The position numbers were made by a program, and so were the translations under genes. Shown piece by piece: positions 19,951-27,826 of a DNA stretch of 64,000 nt. The DNA is taken from NCBI RefSeq assembly GCF_000310185.1, contig NZ_AMXD01000002.1:1-64000 (forward strand). Reading direction: 5' to 3'. This stretch comes from Thauera aminoaromatica S2. GTDB taxonomy: Bacteria > Pseudomonadota > Gammaproteobacteria > Burkholderiales > Rhodocyclaceae. Each line of letters opens with the position of its first letter. Position 1 is the stretch's first letter. The notes below the pieces were generated by a model. That model was not told the DNA's origin and did not search any database. It was given only the letters and a program-made list of their open reading frames with translations.

Positions 19951-20912
19951 TTGGCGTCTCCTCCCTGCAGGGCGCGCTTGATACGGCCCGGAACGCCGGC
20001 CAGGCCACCCGGCAGGAACAGCACGACCGCGACGATCACGCCACCCATCAGCAGCTGCCAGTACTTGGTGATGTCGGCGAAGATCTCGCGCATCGCCTCG
20101 AAGGCGAAGGCCCCCGCGATCGCGCCGGCGAGATTGCCCATGCCGCCCAGGATCACCATCAGCAGCACGTTGCCCGACTCGTGCCAGGACAGCAGCTCCG
20201 GGGTCACGAAGCCGGACAGCACGGCGTACAGAAAGCCCGCCAGCCCGCCGAGCGCGCCGGCCAGCGTGAAGGCGCCGAGCTTGTAGCGGAAGGTGTAGTA
20301 GCCGAGCGACTGCATGCGGTGCTCGTTGCTCTTGATGCCCACCAGCACGCGGCCGAAGGGCGACTGCAGCACGCGCGCCAGGAACAGATACACCAGCACC
20401 AGCACCGCGAGCACGAAATAGAACATGTGCACTTCGTTGGTGAGGTCGAACGGCTCCCAGCCGAAGATGGACGCAGAGGGCTTGTTGTTGAGGTACTTGC
20501 CGTCCGAACCGCCGCCGAGCGGGGTGTCGTGGAAGATGAAGTAGGCCATCTGCGCGAAGGCCAGCGTCACCATGATGAAATAGATGCCCTTGGTGCGCAG
20601 CACGAAGAGCCCGATCACGAAGGCGGCGAGCGCGGACAGGCCGACCGAGGCGGGCAGCACGTACCACAGGCTGGCCGCCTCGTACTCGGGGCTCAGGATC
20701 GCCACCGCGTAGGCGGCGATGCCGAAGTAGGCCGCATGGCCGAAGCTGACCAGGCCGGTGAAGCCCACCAGCAGGTCCAGGCTCATGGCGAAGATCGCCA
20801 TCACCAGCACCTTGCCGACCATCTCGATGTAGAAGGACTCGCCCGACAGCGGCACGCAGGCCACGATCGCGAGCGCGACCAGCTTGGGAATCAGGGAAGC
20901 ATTTGCGTTCAT
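19947..20912 (-). CDS. livM: branched-chain-type ABC importer permease, LivM family
   Basis: 321 aa with about nine hydrophobic segments. LivM-family features are LLVGFTGLVSFGHAAYFGIAAYAVAIL (about 45-72) and GNLAGAIAGAFAFEAMREIFADI near the C-terminus. It is spaced 4 nt from livH and overlaps livG. Confidence 0.9.
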   Translation of the reverse strand: MNANASLIPKLVALAIVACVPLSGESFYIEMVGKVLVMAIFAMSLDLLVGFTGLVSFGHAAYFGIAAYAVAILSPEYEAASLWYVLPASVGLSALAAFVIGLFVLRTKGIYFIMVTLAFAQMAYFIFHDTPLGGGSDGKYLNNKPSASIFGWEPFDLTNEVHMFYFVLAVLVLVYLFLARVLQSPFGRVLVGIKSNEHRMQSLGYYTFRYKLGAFTLAGALGGLAGFLYAVLSGFVTPELLSWHESGNVLLMVILGGMGNLAGAIAGAFAFEAMREIFADITKYWQLLMGGVIVAVVLFLPGGLAGVPGRIKRALQGGDAK

Positions 20913-20916
20913 GGTC

Positions 20917-21783
20917 TCAGCCCTTCTTCAGGATGCCTTCGGGGCGCCACAGCAGGACCACCGCCATGACCACATACACCACGATGCCGGAGAGCTCGGG
21001 GACCAGGACCTTGCCGAAGGTGTCGGCGAAGCCCACGATCAGCGCGGCGACGAGCGCGCCCCACACCGAGCCGATGCCGCCGATGACCACGATCACGAAG
21101 GAGATGATGAGCACGTGGCTGCCCATGTTCGGGAACACCGACGAGATCGGCGCGGCCAGCATGCCGGCGAGCGCGGCGAGCGCGACGCCGAGCGCGAACA
21201 CGACCCGGTAGATCATGTTGATGTTGATGCCGAGCGCCTCGACCATGCCGCGGTCGTCGTTGCCGGCGCGGATCATCATGCCCAGGCGGGTGCGCTGGAT
21301 CAGGTAGTAGAGCGCGACCGCGAGCACGATGCAGATCGCCGAGATGGCCAGCCGGTATACCGGATAGCTCATGACCTCGGTGAGCTGGATCGAGGCGTCG
21401 AGGAAGGCGGGAATCGCCACCCCGTGCACATCGTCGCCCACGAGCAGGCTGCGCAGCTGCTCGAAGATGAGAATGAGGCCGTAGGTGAGCAGCACCTGCT
21501 CGAGGTGGTCGCGCTTGTACAGGTGGGAAAACAGCGCCCACTCCAGGAAGGCGCCGAAGGCCAGCGCCAGCGGGATGCCGAGCACCACCGCCAGCACCAG
21601 GCTGCCGGTCGCGCTGGTGAGCACGAAGGCCAGGTAGGCGCCGATCATGTAGAAACTGCCGTGCGCCAGATTGATGATGCCCATGATGCCGAACACCAGC
21701 GTCAGTCCGCTTGCCACCAGAAAAAGCAGCAATCCGTACTGCAGCGAGTTCAGCGTCTGGATCAGGAAGCTTGCGAAATCCAT
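20917..21783 (-). CDS. livH: branched-chain-type ABC importer permease, LivH family
   Basis: 288 aa starting MDFASFLIQTLNSLQYG at ATG 21783, where the conserved LivH N-terminus begins; upstream codons in the frame are not conserved. Segments FGIMGIINLAHGSFYMIGAYLAF and GLILIFEQLRSL are typical. It is separated from the binding-protein gene by about 106 nt containing a hairpin. Confidence 0.9.
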   Translation of the reverse strand: MDFASFLIQTLNSLQYGLLLFLVASGLTLVFGIMGIINLAHGSFYMIGAYLAFVLTSATGSLVLAVVLGIPLALAFGAFLEWALFSHLYKRDHLEQVLLTYGLILIFEQLRSLLVGDDVHGVAIPAFLDASIQLTEVMSYPVYRLAISAICIVLAVALYYLIQRTRLGMMIRAGNDDRGMVEALGININMIYRVVFALGVALAALAGMLAAPISSVFPNMGSHVLIISFVIVVIGGIGSVWGALVAALIVGFADTFGKVLVPELSGIVVYVVMAVVLLWRPEGILKKG

Positions 21784-21851
21784 GACACTCCCCCTCCCGG
21801 CAGGCATGCGCCTGTCAGGATCGATCAGGGTTCAAGAAGGAACGGGATTGG

Positions 21852-21874
21852 GGGGCGGCCCGAGCGGCCGCCCC
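21852..21874 (-). other. intercistronic hairpin between livK-like gene and livH
   Basis: Stem GGGGCGGCC / GGCCGCCCC, 5-nt loop, no T-run. It directly follows the binding-protein gene and could stabilise the upstream transcript or reduce read-through to the permease. Confidence 0.6.
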
Positions 21875-21889
21875 TGCGAGGCTGAAGGC

Positions 21890-23062
21890 TTACATCTTGC
21901 AGCCGCGGGCGGGATCCTCGAGGCCCTTGGAGACGACCTCGAGCATCACGTTCTGATCACCCTTGACCTGGCGCATGTAGATGTCCTGCACCGGGTTGTG
22001 CGCCTTGGACAGCGTGAAGGCGCCGCGCGGGCTGTCGATCTTGGCGGACTCCATGCCCTTGATGATCTCTTCCTGCTTCTCCGGATCGCCGCCGGCGGCC
22101 TTCAGGCCGGCCTCGTACATCTGCGCGGCGTCGTAGCCCTGCACCGCATAGACGTCGGGCTGGAGCTTGTAGGTCGTGGCGTACTTGGTGCGGAAGGCCG
22201 CATCCTTGGCGTGGGTCAGGCCGTCGGCGTAGTGCAGTGTGGTGAGCAGGCCCTCGCCCGCTCCGCCCATCGCACCGAGGTTGCCGTCGGTGAGGAAGCC
22301 CGGGCCGTACAGCGGGATGCTGTTCTTGAGACCGGCCGCGGCATAGTCGGCGACGAACTTGGCGGCGCCGGCGCCGGCGAAGAAGACGAACACCGCATCG
22401 GGCTTGGCCGCGGCGATCTCGGTCAGGAAGGGCTGGAACTCGACGTTGGGGAACGGCAAGGTCATTTCCTTGACGAGCTTGCCGCCCCCCTTCTCGAAGG
22501 CTTCCTTGAAGCCGGCGACCGACTCCTCGCCGAAGGAGTACTTCCAGGTCACCGTGGCGACGTTCTTGATGCCCTTCTTCGCAAGCGCCTCGCCCATCGC
22601 GTAGGACGGCTGCCAGGCCGAGAAGGACGAGCGGAAGATGTAGGGCGAGCACAGCGGGCCGGTCAGCTCGTTGGCGCCGGCGTTGGGGACGATCATCAGG
22701 GTCTTGGTGTCGCGGGCCACCTTGGCCATGGCGAGCGCGACCCCGGAGTGGACGGTACCGACCAGCACGTCGACCTTGTCGCGCGAGACCAGCTTCTTGG
22801 CGTTCTCGGTCGCCTTGGCCGGGTTGGACTCGTCGTCGACGGTGAAGTATTCGACCTCGCGGCCGCCGAGCTTGCCGCCGTTCTCGTCGACGAACTGCTT
22901 GAAGCCGTTGGTGATCGCGGTGCCGAGCGCGGCGTAGGTGCCGGTGTAGGGCAGCATCAGGCCGACCTTGACCTTGTCGGCCGCGTTCGCGGCGCCGATG
23001 CCGGCAGCGGCCAGCGCGAGGGTCAGGGCGAGGTTGCCGGCGAGTTTGAACGTGCTCTTCAT
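21890..23062 (-). CDS. periplasmic substrate-binding protein of the Liv-type importer
   Basis: 390 aa from ATG 23062 with a Sec signal peptide (MKSTFKLAGNLALTLALAAA, cleavage near ANA-ADK). The Peripla_BP_6 fold begins KVGLMLPYTGTYAALGTAITNGFKQFVDENGG. The family includes binding proteins for branched-chain amino acids, amides and aromatic acids. Lying between aromatic-degradation genes and livHMGF, it probably supplies benzoate or a related acid; ligand residues cannot be assigned by eye. Confidence 0.88.
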   Translation of the reverse strand: MKSTFKLAGNLALTLALAAAGIGAANAADKVKVGLMLPYTGTYAALGTAITNGFKQFVDENGGKLGGREVEYFTVDDESNPAKATENAKKLVSRDKVDVLVGTVHSGVALAMAKVARDTKTLMIVPNAGANELTGPLCSPYIFRSSFSAWQPSYAMGEALAKKGIKNVATVTWKYSFGEESVAGFKEAFEKGGGKLVKEMTLPFPNVEFQPFLTEIAAAKPDAVFVFFAGAGAAKFVADYAAAGLKNSIPLYGPGFLTDGNLGAMGGAGEGLLTTLHYADGLTHAKDAAFRTKYATTYKLQPDVYAVQGYDAAQMYEAGLKAAGGDPEKQEEIIKGMESAKIDSPRGAFTLSKAHNPVQDIYMRQVKGDQNVMLEVVSKGLEDPARGCKM

Positions 23063-23134
23063 GATGTCTCTTCCTTGCAGGTGGGTTGGATTCGTGCGTC
23101 TTCTGGACGACGCATCGTCTTGCGGATTCGGTCG

Positions 23135-23197
23135 GCCCCGTCGCGGCACGGGCTGTGCCGCGACGGGGCTGGAAACGCGGCCGCCGAGGCGGCCGCG
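23135..23197 (-). other. two intercistronic hairpins between dmpH and the binding-protein gene
   Basis: A 15-bp perfect stem with a 5-nt loop (23135-23149 / 23155-23169) is followed by a 9-bp stem (23176-23184 / 23189-23197). No T-run follows either. They fill most of the 155-nt gap and could set relative expression of catabolic and transport cistrons. Confidence 0.65.
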
Positions 23198-23217
23198 CGC
23201 CGACGAGGGCGGAGGCC

Positions 23218-24006
23218 TCAGATGAAACGGGTGCTGACGCTGCCGAGCGACTGGATGCGCAGGTTGACGCTGTCGCCGGCCTGCACCGAGACCGCCTCGG
23301 TGACGCCGCCCGACAGGATCATGGTGCCCGCGGGGATCTCCTCGCCGCGCGCGCCGAGGTGGTTGGCCAGGGCCGCGATCGCCGCCGCCGGGTGACCGAG
23401 CACCGCGGCGCCGGCACCGACCGCCACCGGCTCGCCGTTCTTCTCGAGGACCACACCCAGGGTGCGCAGATCCAGGCCGGCGACCGGCGCCGCCTGGCCG
23501 CCGAGCACGAAGCGGGTCGACGAGCAGTTGTCGGCAATCACGCTCTTGAGGTCGAACTTGAAGTCCTTGTAGCGCGAATCGATGATCTCGATGCCGGGCA
23601 TGACGAAGTCGGTCGCCGCGAGCACCGCGCCGATGTGGCAGCCGGGGCCCTTGAGCGCGCGCTTGGTGACGAACACGATCTCGGGCTCGACCTTCGGGTG
23701 GATCAGCTCGCTGGTCTTGATCTCGCCACCGTCCGGCACGCTGAAGTAGTCGACGAGCCAGCCGAACACCGGGGTGTCGACGCCCATCTGCTTCATCTTG
23801 CCGCGCGAGGTCAGGCCGGCCTTGAGGCCGACCACGCGGTTGCCGCGCGCCAGCTTGCGGCGCAGGATCTCGGCCTGGATCGCGTAGGCGTCGTCCCAGT
23901 CCATGTCGGGATGGGCCTCGGTGATCTTCACCACTTCGAAGGCCTGCAGTTCGGCGTTCTCGAGGTGTTCGGCCAGTTGTTCGATGGTTTGCTGATTCAG
24001 TTTCAT
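23218..24006 (-). CDS. dmpH: 4-oxalocrotonate decarboxylase
   Basis: Decarboxylates 2-oxohex-3-enedioate to 2-hydroxypenta-2,4-dienoate in the dehydrogenase branch of catechol meta-cleavage. 262 aa, FAH-like fold shared with the hydratase beside it. KVEPEIVFV (about 105) and the GIEIIDSRYKDFKF segment (about 140) carry metal-site residues. DmpH/XylI normally forms a complex with DmpE/XylJ, the next gene upstream. Confidence 0.93.
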   Translation of the reverse strand: MKLNQQTIEQLAEHLENAELQAFEVVKITEAHPDMDWDDAYAIQAEILRRKLARGNRVVGLKAGLTSRGKMKQMGVDTPVFGWLVDYFSVPDGGEIKTSELIHPKVEPEIVFVTKRALKGPGCHIGAVLAATDFVMPGIEIIDSRYKDFKFDLKSVIADNCSSTRFVLGGQAAPVAGLDLRTLGVVLEKNGEPVAVGAGAAVLGHPAAAIAALANHLGARGEEIPAGTMILSGGVTEAVSVQAGDSVNLRIQSLGSVSTRFI

Positions 24007-24035
24007 TGGAAGTTTCCTGTTGGATTGGGGGCGGG

Positions 24036-24818
24036 TCAGACGAAGCGCACCGAGCAGCCGCCGATGCCGCCGATCGTCATGCGCAGGTTGTCGCCGCGCG
24101 CCACCGGGACCATGGCGCCCATGGCACCCGAGAGCACGATGTCGCCGGCCTTGAGCGCGATGCCGAGCGAGCCGAGCATGTTGGCCAGCCACACCATGGC
24201 GTTGACCGGATGGGCCATGGTGGCCGCGCCGGCGCCGGTGACGACGATCTCGCCGTTCTTCTCCAGCACCATGCCGGCGAGCGCGAGGTCGAGGTCGGCG
24301 ATGTCGACCAGCTGGTCGCCGAGCACGAACACGCCGCACGAGGCGTTGTCGGCCACGGTGTCCTGGATCTTGATCTTCCAGTCCTGGATGCGCGAATCGA
24401 CGATCTCGAAGCAGGCCATCACGCCTTCGGTGGCAGCGAGCACGTCGGCCGCGGTGACGCCCGGGCCCTGCAGGTCCTTCTTGAGCAGGAAGGCGATCTC
24501 GCCCTCGGCCTTGGGCTGGATGAGCGTGTCCATGTCGACCGACTCGCCCTCGTTGAAGACCATGCTGTCGAGCAGGTAGCCGAAGTCGGGCTGATGCACG
24601 CCCAGCATGTTCATCACCGCCTTGCTGGTGACGCCGATCTTCTTGCCGATGACGCGGTCGCCCTTCTCGAGGCGGCGCGCGATCATGCGCTGCTGCACGT
24701 GGTAGGCGTCCTCGATCGTCATGTCGGGATGCGCGGCGCTCAGCGGCGCGATCGGCGTGCGCGCGACGAGCGCGTCGTAGAGCGAATCGCCCAGGGCTTC
24801 GATGGTTTTCTGGTCCAT
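24036..24818 (-). CDS. dmpE: 2-oxopent-4-enoate hydratase
   Basis: Adds water to 2-hydroxypenta-2,4-dienoate to give 4-hydroxy-2-oxovalerate. 260 aa. Motifs KAEGEIAFLLKKDLQGPGVTAADVL (about 100-124) and FEIVDSRIQDWKIKIQDTVADNASCG (about 137-162) are family-typical. It is visibly homologous to dmpH, 29 nt apart, and precedes it in the operon. Confidence 0.93.
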   Translation of the reverse strand: MDQKTIEALGDSLYDALVARTPIAPLSAAHPDMTIEDAYHVQQRMIARRLEKGDRVIGKKIGVTSKAVMNMLGVHQPDFGYLLDSMVFNEGESVDMDTLIQPKAEGEIAFLLKKDLQGPGVTAADVLAATEGVMACFEIVDSRIQDWKIKIQDTVADNASCGVFVLGDQLVDIADLDLALAGMVLEKNGEIVVTGAGAATMAHPVNAMVWLANMLGSLGIALKAGDIVLSGAMGAMVPVARGDNLRMTIGGIGGCSVRFV

Positions 24819-24832
24819 GTACGATCTTCCTA

Positions 24833-26293
24833 TTACAGCTTGATGCAGACGTTCTTGAGGTCGGTGTAGAACTCGAGCGAGTGCACGCCGCCTTCACGGC
24901 CGATGCCCGACTGCTTGGAGCCACCGAAGGGGGTGCGCAGGTCGCGCAGGAACCAGCTGTTCACCCACGAGATGCCCACTTCCATCTTCTGCGCGACGCG
25001 GTGGGCGCGCGAGACGTCCTGCGTCCAGATCGCGCAGGCCAGGCCGTACTTGTTGTCGTTGGCCTTCTCCAGCACTTCCTCCTCGGTATCGAAGGGGGCG
25101 ATGTGGCAGCACGGCCCGAAGATCTCTTCCTTGATCACGCGGGCGGTTTCCGGCAGGCCGGTCCAGATGGTCGGCTGCACCCAGCAGCCATCGGCGAGTT
25201 CGCCCGGCATCTGGGGCACGCCGCCACCGGTCACCACGGTCGCACCTTCTTCCACGGCGACCTTGTAGTAGGACAGCACCTTCTCCTGATGCTTCTTGCT
25301 GACCAGCGGGCCGAAGTTGGCGGCCGGATCGTCCGGCACGCCGATCTTCATGCCTTCGGCGCCGGCCTTCAGGGCGGCGACGAACTTGTCGAAGATCGGG
25401 CGCTCGACATAGACGCGCTCGGTGCCCAGGCAGACCTGGCCGCAGTTCAGGAAGACGGAGCGCAGGGTGCCTTCGATGGCCTTGTCGAAGTCGCAGTCGG
25501 CGAACACGATCGCGGCGTTCTTGCCGCCCATTTCCAGCGACACCGGGCGCGAGCCGTTGGCCGCCGCCTTCATGATGACCTCGCCGGTGCGGGTCTCGCC
25601 GGTGAAGGTGAGCGCGTCGACGTCCGGGTGGGCGGTCAGGAAGGCGCCGGCGGAGTTGGCGCCGAAGCCGTTGACCACGTTGTAGACCCCCTTGGGGATG
25701 CCGACCTTGTTCATCACCTCGCCGAGCAGCGCGGCGGTGCGCGGGGTGTCTTCCGAGGGCTTGACGACCACGGTGTTGCCGCAGGCCAGCGCCGGGCCGA
25801 CCTTCCAGGTCATCAGCAGCAGCGGCAGGTTCCACGGGCAGATCACGCCGACCACGCCGACCGGACGGCGATAGCCGTAGTTGATCGCCTTGCCGCCGTC
25901 GGGCGTCGTCATCTCGAAGAACTCGGTCGGAACGTTCTTGACCATGTCCGCGAAGACCTTGAAGTTGGCCGCACCGCGCGGGATGTCCACATGCGAGGCC
26001 ATGCTCTTGGGCTTGCCGGTGTCGGCGCACTCGGCCTCGAGGAAGTCGTCGAAGCGGTTGTTGATCTCGACCACCAGGGCCTCGAGCAACTCGATGCGCT
26101 TCTGCAGCGACATCGAACCCCAGGGGCCCTTCAGCGCGGCCTTGGCGGCCTTGACGGCGGCGTCGACTTCCTTCTCGCCGGCTTCGGCGACCATGCCGAT
26201 CACCTTGTTGTTGATCGGGTTGCGGTTCTCGTACCACTTGTCGGTGGCGACGTATTCGCCGTCGATGAAGTTGAGGATCTTGTCAGCGATCAT
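24833..26293 (-). CDS. dmpC: 2-hydroxymuconic semialdehyde dehydrogenase
   Basis: NAD-dependent oxidation of the ring-cleavage product 2-hydroxymuconate semialdehyde to 2-hydroxymuconate. 486-aa aldehyde dehydrogenase fold: PWNLPLLLMTWK (about 153), FTGETRTGE, SLEMGGKNAAIV with the general-base Glu (about 255), and FLNCGQVCLGTERVYV with the catalytic Cys (about 289). This is the only copy in the window. Confidence 0.95.
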   Translation of the reverse strand: MIADKILNFIDGEYVATDKWYENRNPINNKVIGMVAEAGEKEVDAAVKAAKAALKGPWGSMSLQKRIELLEALVVEINNRFDDFLEAECADTGKPKSMASHVDIPRGAANFKVFADMVKNVPTEFFEMTTPDGGKAINYGYRRPVGVVGVICPWNLPLLLMTWKVGPALACGNTVVVKPSEDTPRTAALLGEVMNKVGIPKGVYNVVNGFGANSAGAFLTAHPDVDALTFTGETRTGEVIMKAAANGSRPVSLEMGGKNAAIVFADCDFDKAIEGTLRSVFLNCGQVCLGTERVYVERPIFDKFVAALKAGAEGMKIGVPDDPAANFGPLVSKKHQEKVLSYYKVAVEEGATVVTGGGVPQMPGELADGCWVQPTIWTGLPETARVIKEEIFGPCCHIAPFDTEEEVLEKANDNKYGLACAIWTQDVSRAHRVAQKMEVGISWVNSWFLRDLRTPFGGSKQSGIGREGGVHSLEFYTDLKNVCIKL

Positions 26294-26400
26294 GATTTCT
26301 CCCGTTACGTTTTCGAACGTTGCTGGATTGTGTTGCCGCTTTTCGTCGTGGCCTCGTCGGGCGGGCGGCGTCGGGGATGGGGTCGGGGGGTGCGTCCTGG

Positions 26401-26431
26401 CGCATGCCCGGCGCGATGCGCCGGGCATGCG
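26401..26431 (-). other. intercistronic hairpin between dmpB and dmpC
   Basis: A 14-bp perfect stem (26401-26414 / 26418-26431) with a 3-nt loop follows the catechol dioxygenase stop by 8 nt. No T-run follows, so mRNA stabilisation or processing is more likely than termination. Confidence 0.65.
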
Positions 26432-26438
26432 GACCAGG

Positions 26439-27368
26439 TCAGGTCACGACGGTCAGGAAGCGCTCGTTGAGCTTGCGGTCGTGGTAGAAGATGCCGGCGC
26501 CGACCTCGTCGAAGGTCCAGGTGATCGGCGCGTGGTCGGGATAGGTCTCGTAGCCGCCGCAGAAGGTCTCGAAGCGGTTGCCCGAGGGGTCGAAGGCGTA
26601 GATCGTCGAGCCGCGGGTGATGCCGTGGCGGGTCGGGCCGATGTCGATCGACACCCGGTTCATCGACATGATGTCGGCCGCGCGCAGCACCTTCTCCCAG
26701 CTGTCGAGCAGGAAGGACAGGTGGTGCAGCTTGCCCGGCTCGGGGTGGGCGACGAAGGCCAGGTCGTGCGCCTTGTGCGAGCAGGAAATGAAGGTGGCGA
26801 GCAGGGACTTGCCGTCTTCGAGCAGCACGCGCTCGACGAGGTGGAAGCCGAGCACCTCGGTGAACAGCTTGAGGTTCTCCTCGAGGTTCGGGCCGTAGAG
26901 CAGGCAATGGTCGAAGCGGTGCGGAGCGATGCCGTGCTCGGAGGCGGCGATCCACGGATCCGGGTTGGTGTAGGGCTGGCCGTTGCCGACGTCGGTCTTT
27001 TCGGCATACAGCTCCATGACGTGGCCGGTCGGGATGGTGAAGCGCACGCGCTCGCCGGTCTCGAGCAGTTCGCCGGCCGGGATGCGCTCGGTGGCGACGC
27101 CGTAGGCCTGCAGGTCCTTGTCGAGTTGCTCGAGCGTCGCCTTGTCCTTGACCTTGAAGCCGATCAGGTCCACGCCGGCACGGTCGGCCTGGCGCAGGAT
27201 CACGCTATTGTGGTCGCGCTCGTCCCAGGCCTTGAAATACACACGGCCGGCTGCATCGCGGCCGGTCTCGACGAGCCCGAGCACGTCCTTGTAAAAGGCC
27301 ACGCTTTCATCCAGATCCAGCACGCGCAGCTGGATGTGGCCAGGACGCATCACTCCGGTAGTTGCCAT
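26439..27368 (-). CDS. dmpB: catechol 2,3-dioxygenase (copy 1)
   Basis: Extradiol Fe(II) enzyme cleaving catechol next to the diol to 2-hydroxymuconate semialdehyde. 309 aa, two vicinal-oxygen-chelate domains. Iron ligands are recognisable in FDHCLLYGP (His, about 153), GKLHHLSF (His, about 214) and NRFETFCGGY (Glu, about 265). The start at ATG 27368 matches the conserved MATTGVMRPGHIQLRV. A second copy lies at 42856-43785, about three quarters identical by eye. Confidence 0.96.
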   Translation of the reverse strand: MATTGVMRPGHIQLRVLDLDESVAFYKDVLGLVETGRDAAGRVYFKAWDERDHNSVILRQADRAGVDLIGFKVKDKATLEQLDKDLQAYGVATERIPAGELLETGERVRFTIPTGHVMELYAEKTDVGNGQPYTNPDPWIAASEHGIAPHRFDHCLLYGPNLEENLKLFTEVLGFHLVERVLLEDGKSLLATFISCSHKAHDLAFVAHPEPGKLHHLSFLLDSWEKVLRAADIMSMNRVSIDIGPTRHGITRGSTIYAFDPSGNRFETFCGGYETYPDHAPITWTFDEVGAGIFYHDRKLNERFLTVVT

Positions 27369-27465
27369 CTTGCATCTCCTCTCAGGGGTCACGGACGGGG
27401 TTGCGGGCGCCTCGTGCGACCCGCGCTCCCCGGGTTCTCATGCGGCGGGTCGCGCCCGCCTGTTT

Positions 27466-27825
27466 CTACGACTGCCTTGCGTCCGCGGCCGCCGCTGACG
27501 GCGTCGCGCACACGTTCTTCTTCATCTTGCCGAGCACCGCCAGGCGGAGGTCCGACAGCGGCTTCACGCGGCAGGCGAGGACGATGCCGGCGGCCTCCTC
27601 CTCGGCACTGACGTAGGCCCGGCTCATCACGCGCTTGCTGTACTCGCCGGCCTCGACCTGCACCTTGCACACGCCGCAACCGCCGCCGCGACAGCCCACC
27701 GGGATGCCGCGCTTGCCAAGCCGCTCCATGCCCGCGAGCAGGGTCTCGTCCTCACGGCAGCGGTAAACCTCGCCGGTCTCGACGATGGTCACCTGGTGGA
27801 AGACCTTCGGCGCGGGGGCGTTCAT
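27466..27825 (-). CDS. xylT: XylT/DmpQ-like [2Fe-2S] ferredoxin
   Basis: 119 aa, plant-type ferredoxin with CRGGGCGVCKVQV (three Cys, about 45-57) and LACRVKPLSDL (fourth Cys). In TOL-type pathways XylT re-reduces catechol 2,3-dioxygenase whose iron has been oxidised by substituted catechols. It sits immediately before dmpB, as in dmp/xyl operons, and one base after the stop of the large ferredoxin oxidoreductase gene. The C-terminal tail is longer than usual. Confidence 0.9.
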   Translation of the reverse strand: MNAPAPKVFHQVTIVETGEVYRCREDETLLAGMERLGKRGIPVGCRGGGCGVCKVQVEAGEYSKRVMSRAYVSAEEEAAGIVLACRVKPLSDLRLAVLGKMKKNVCATPSAAAADARQS

Positions 27826-27826
27826 G

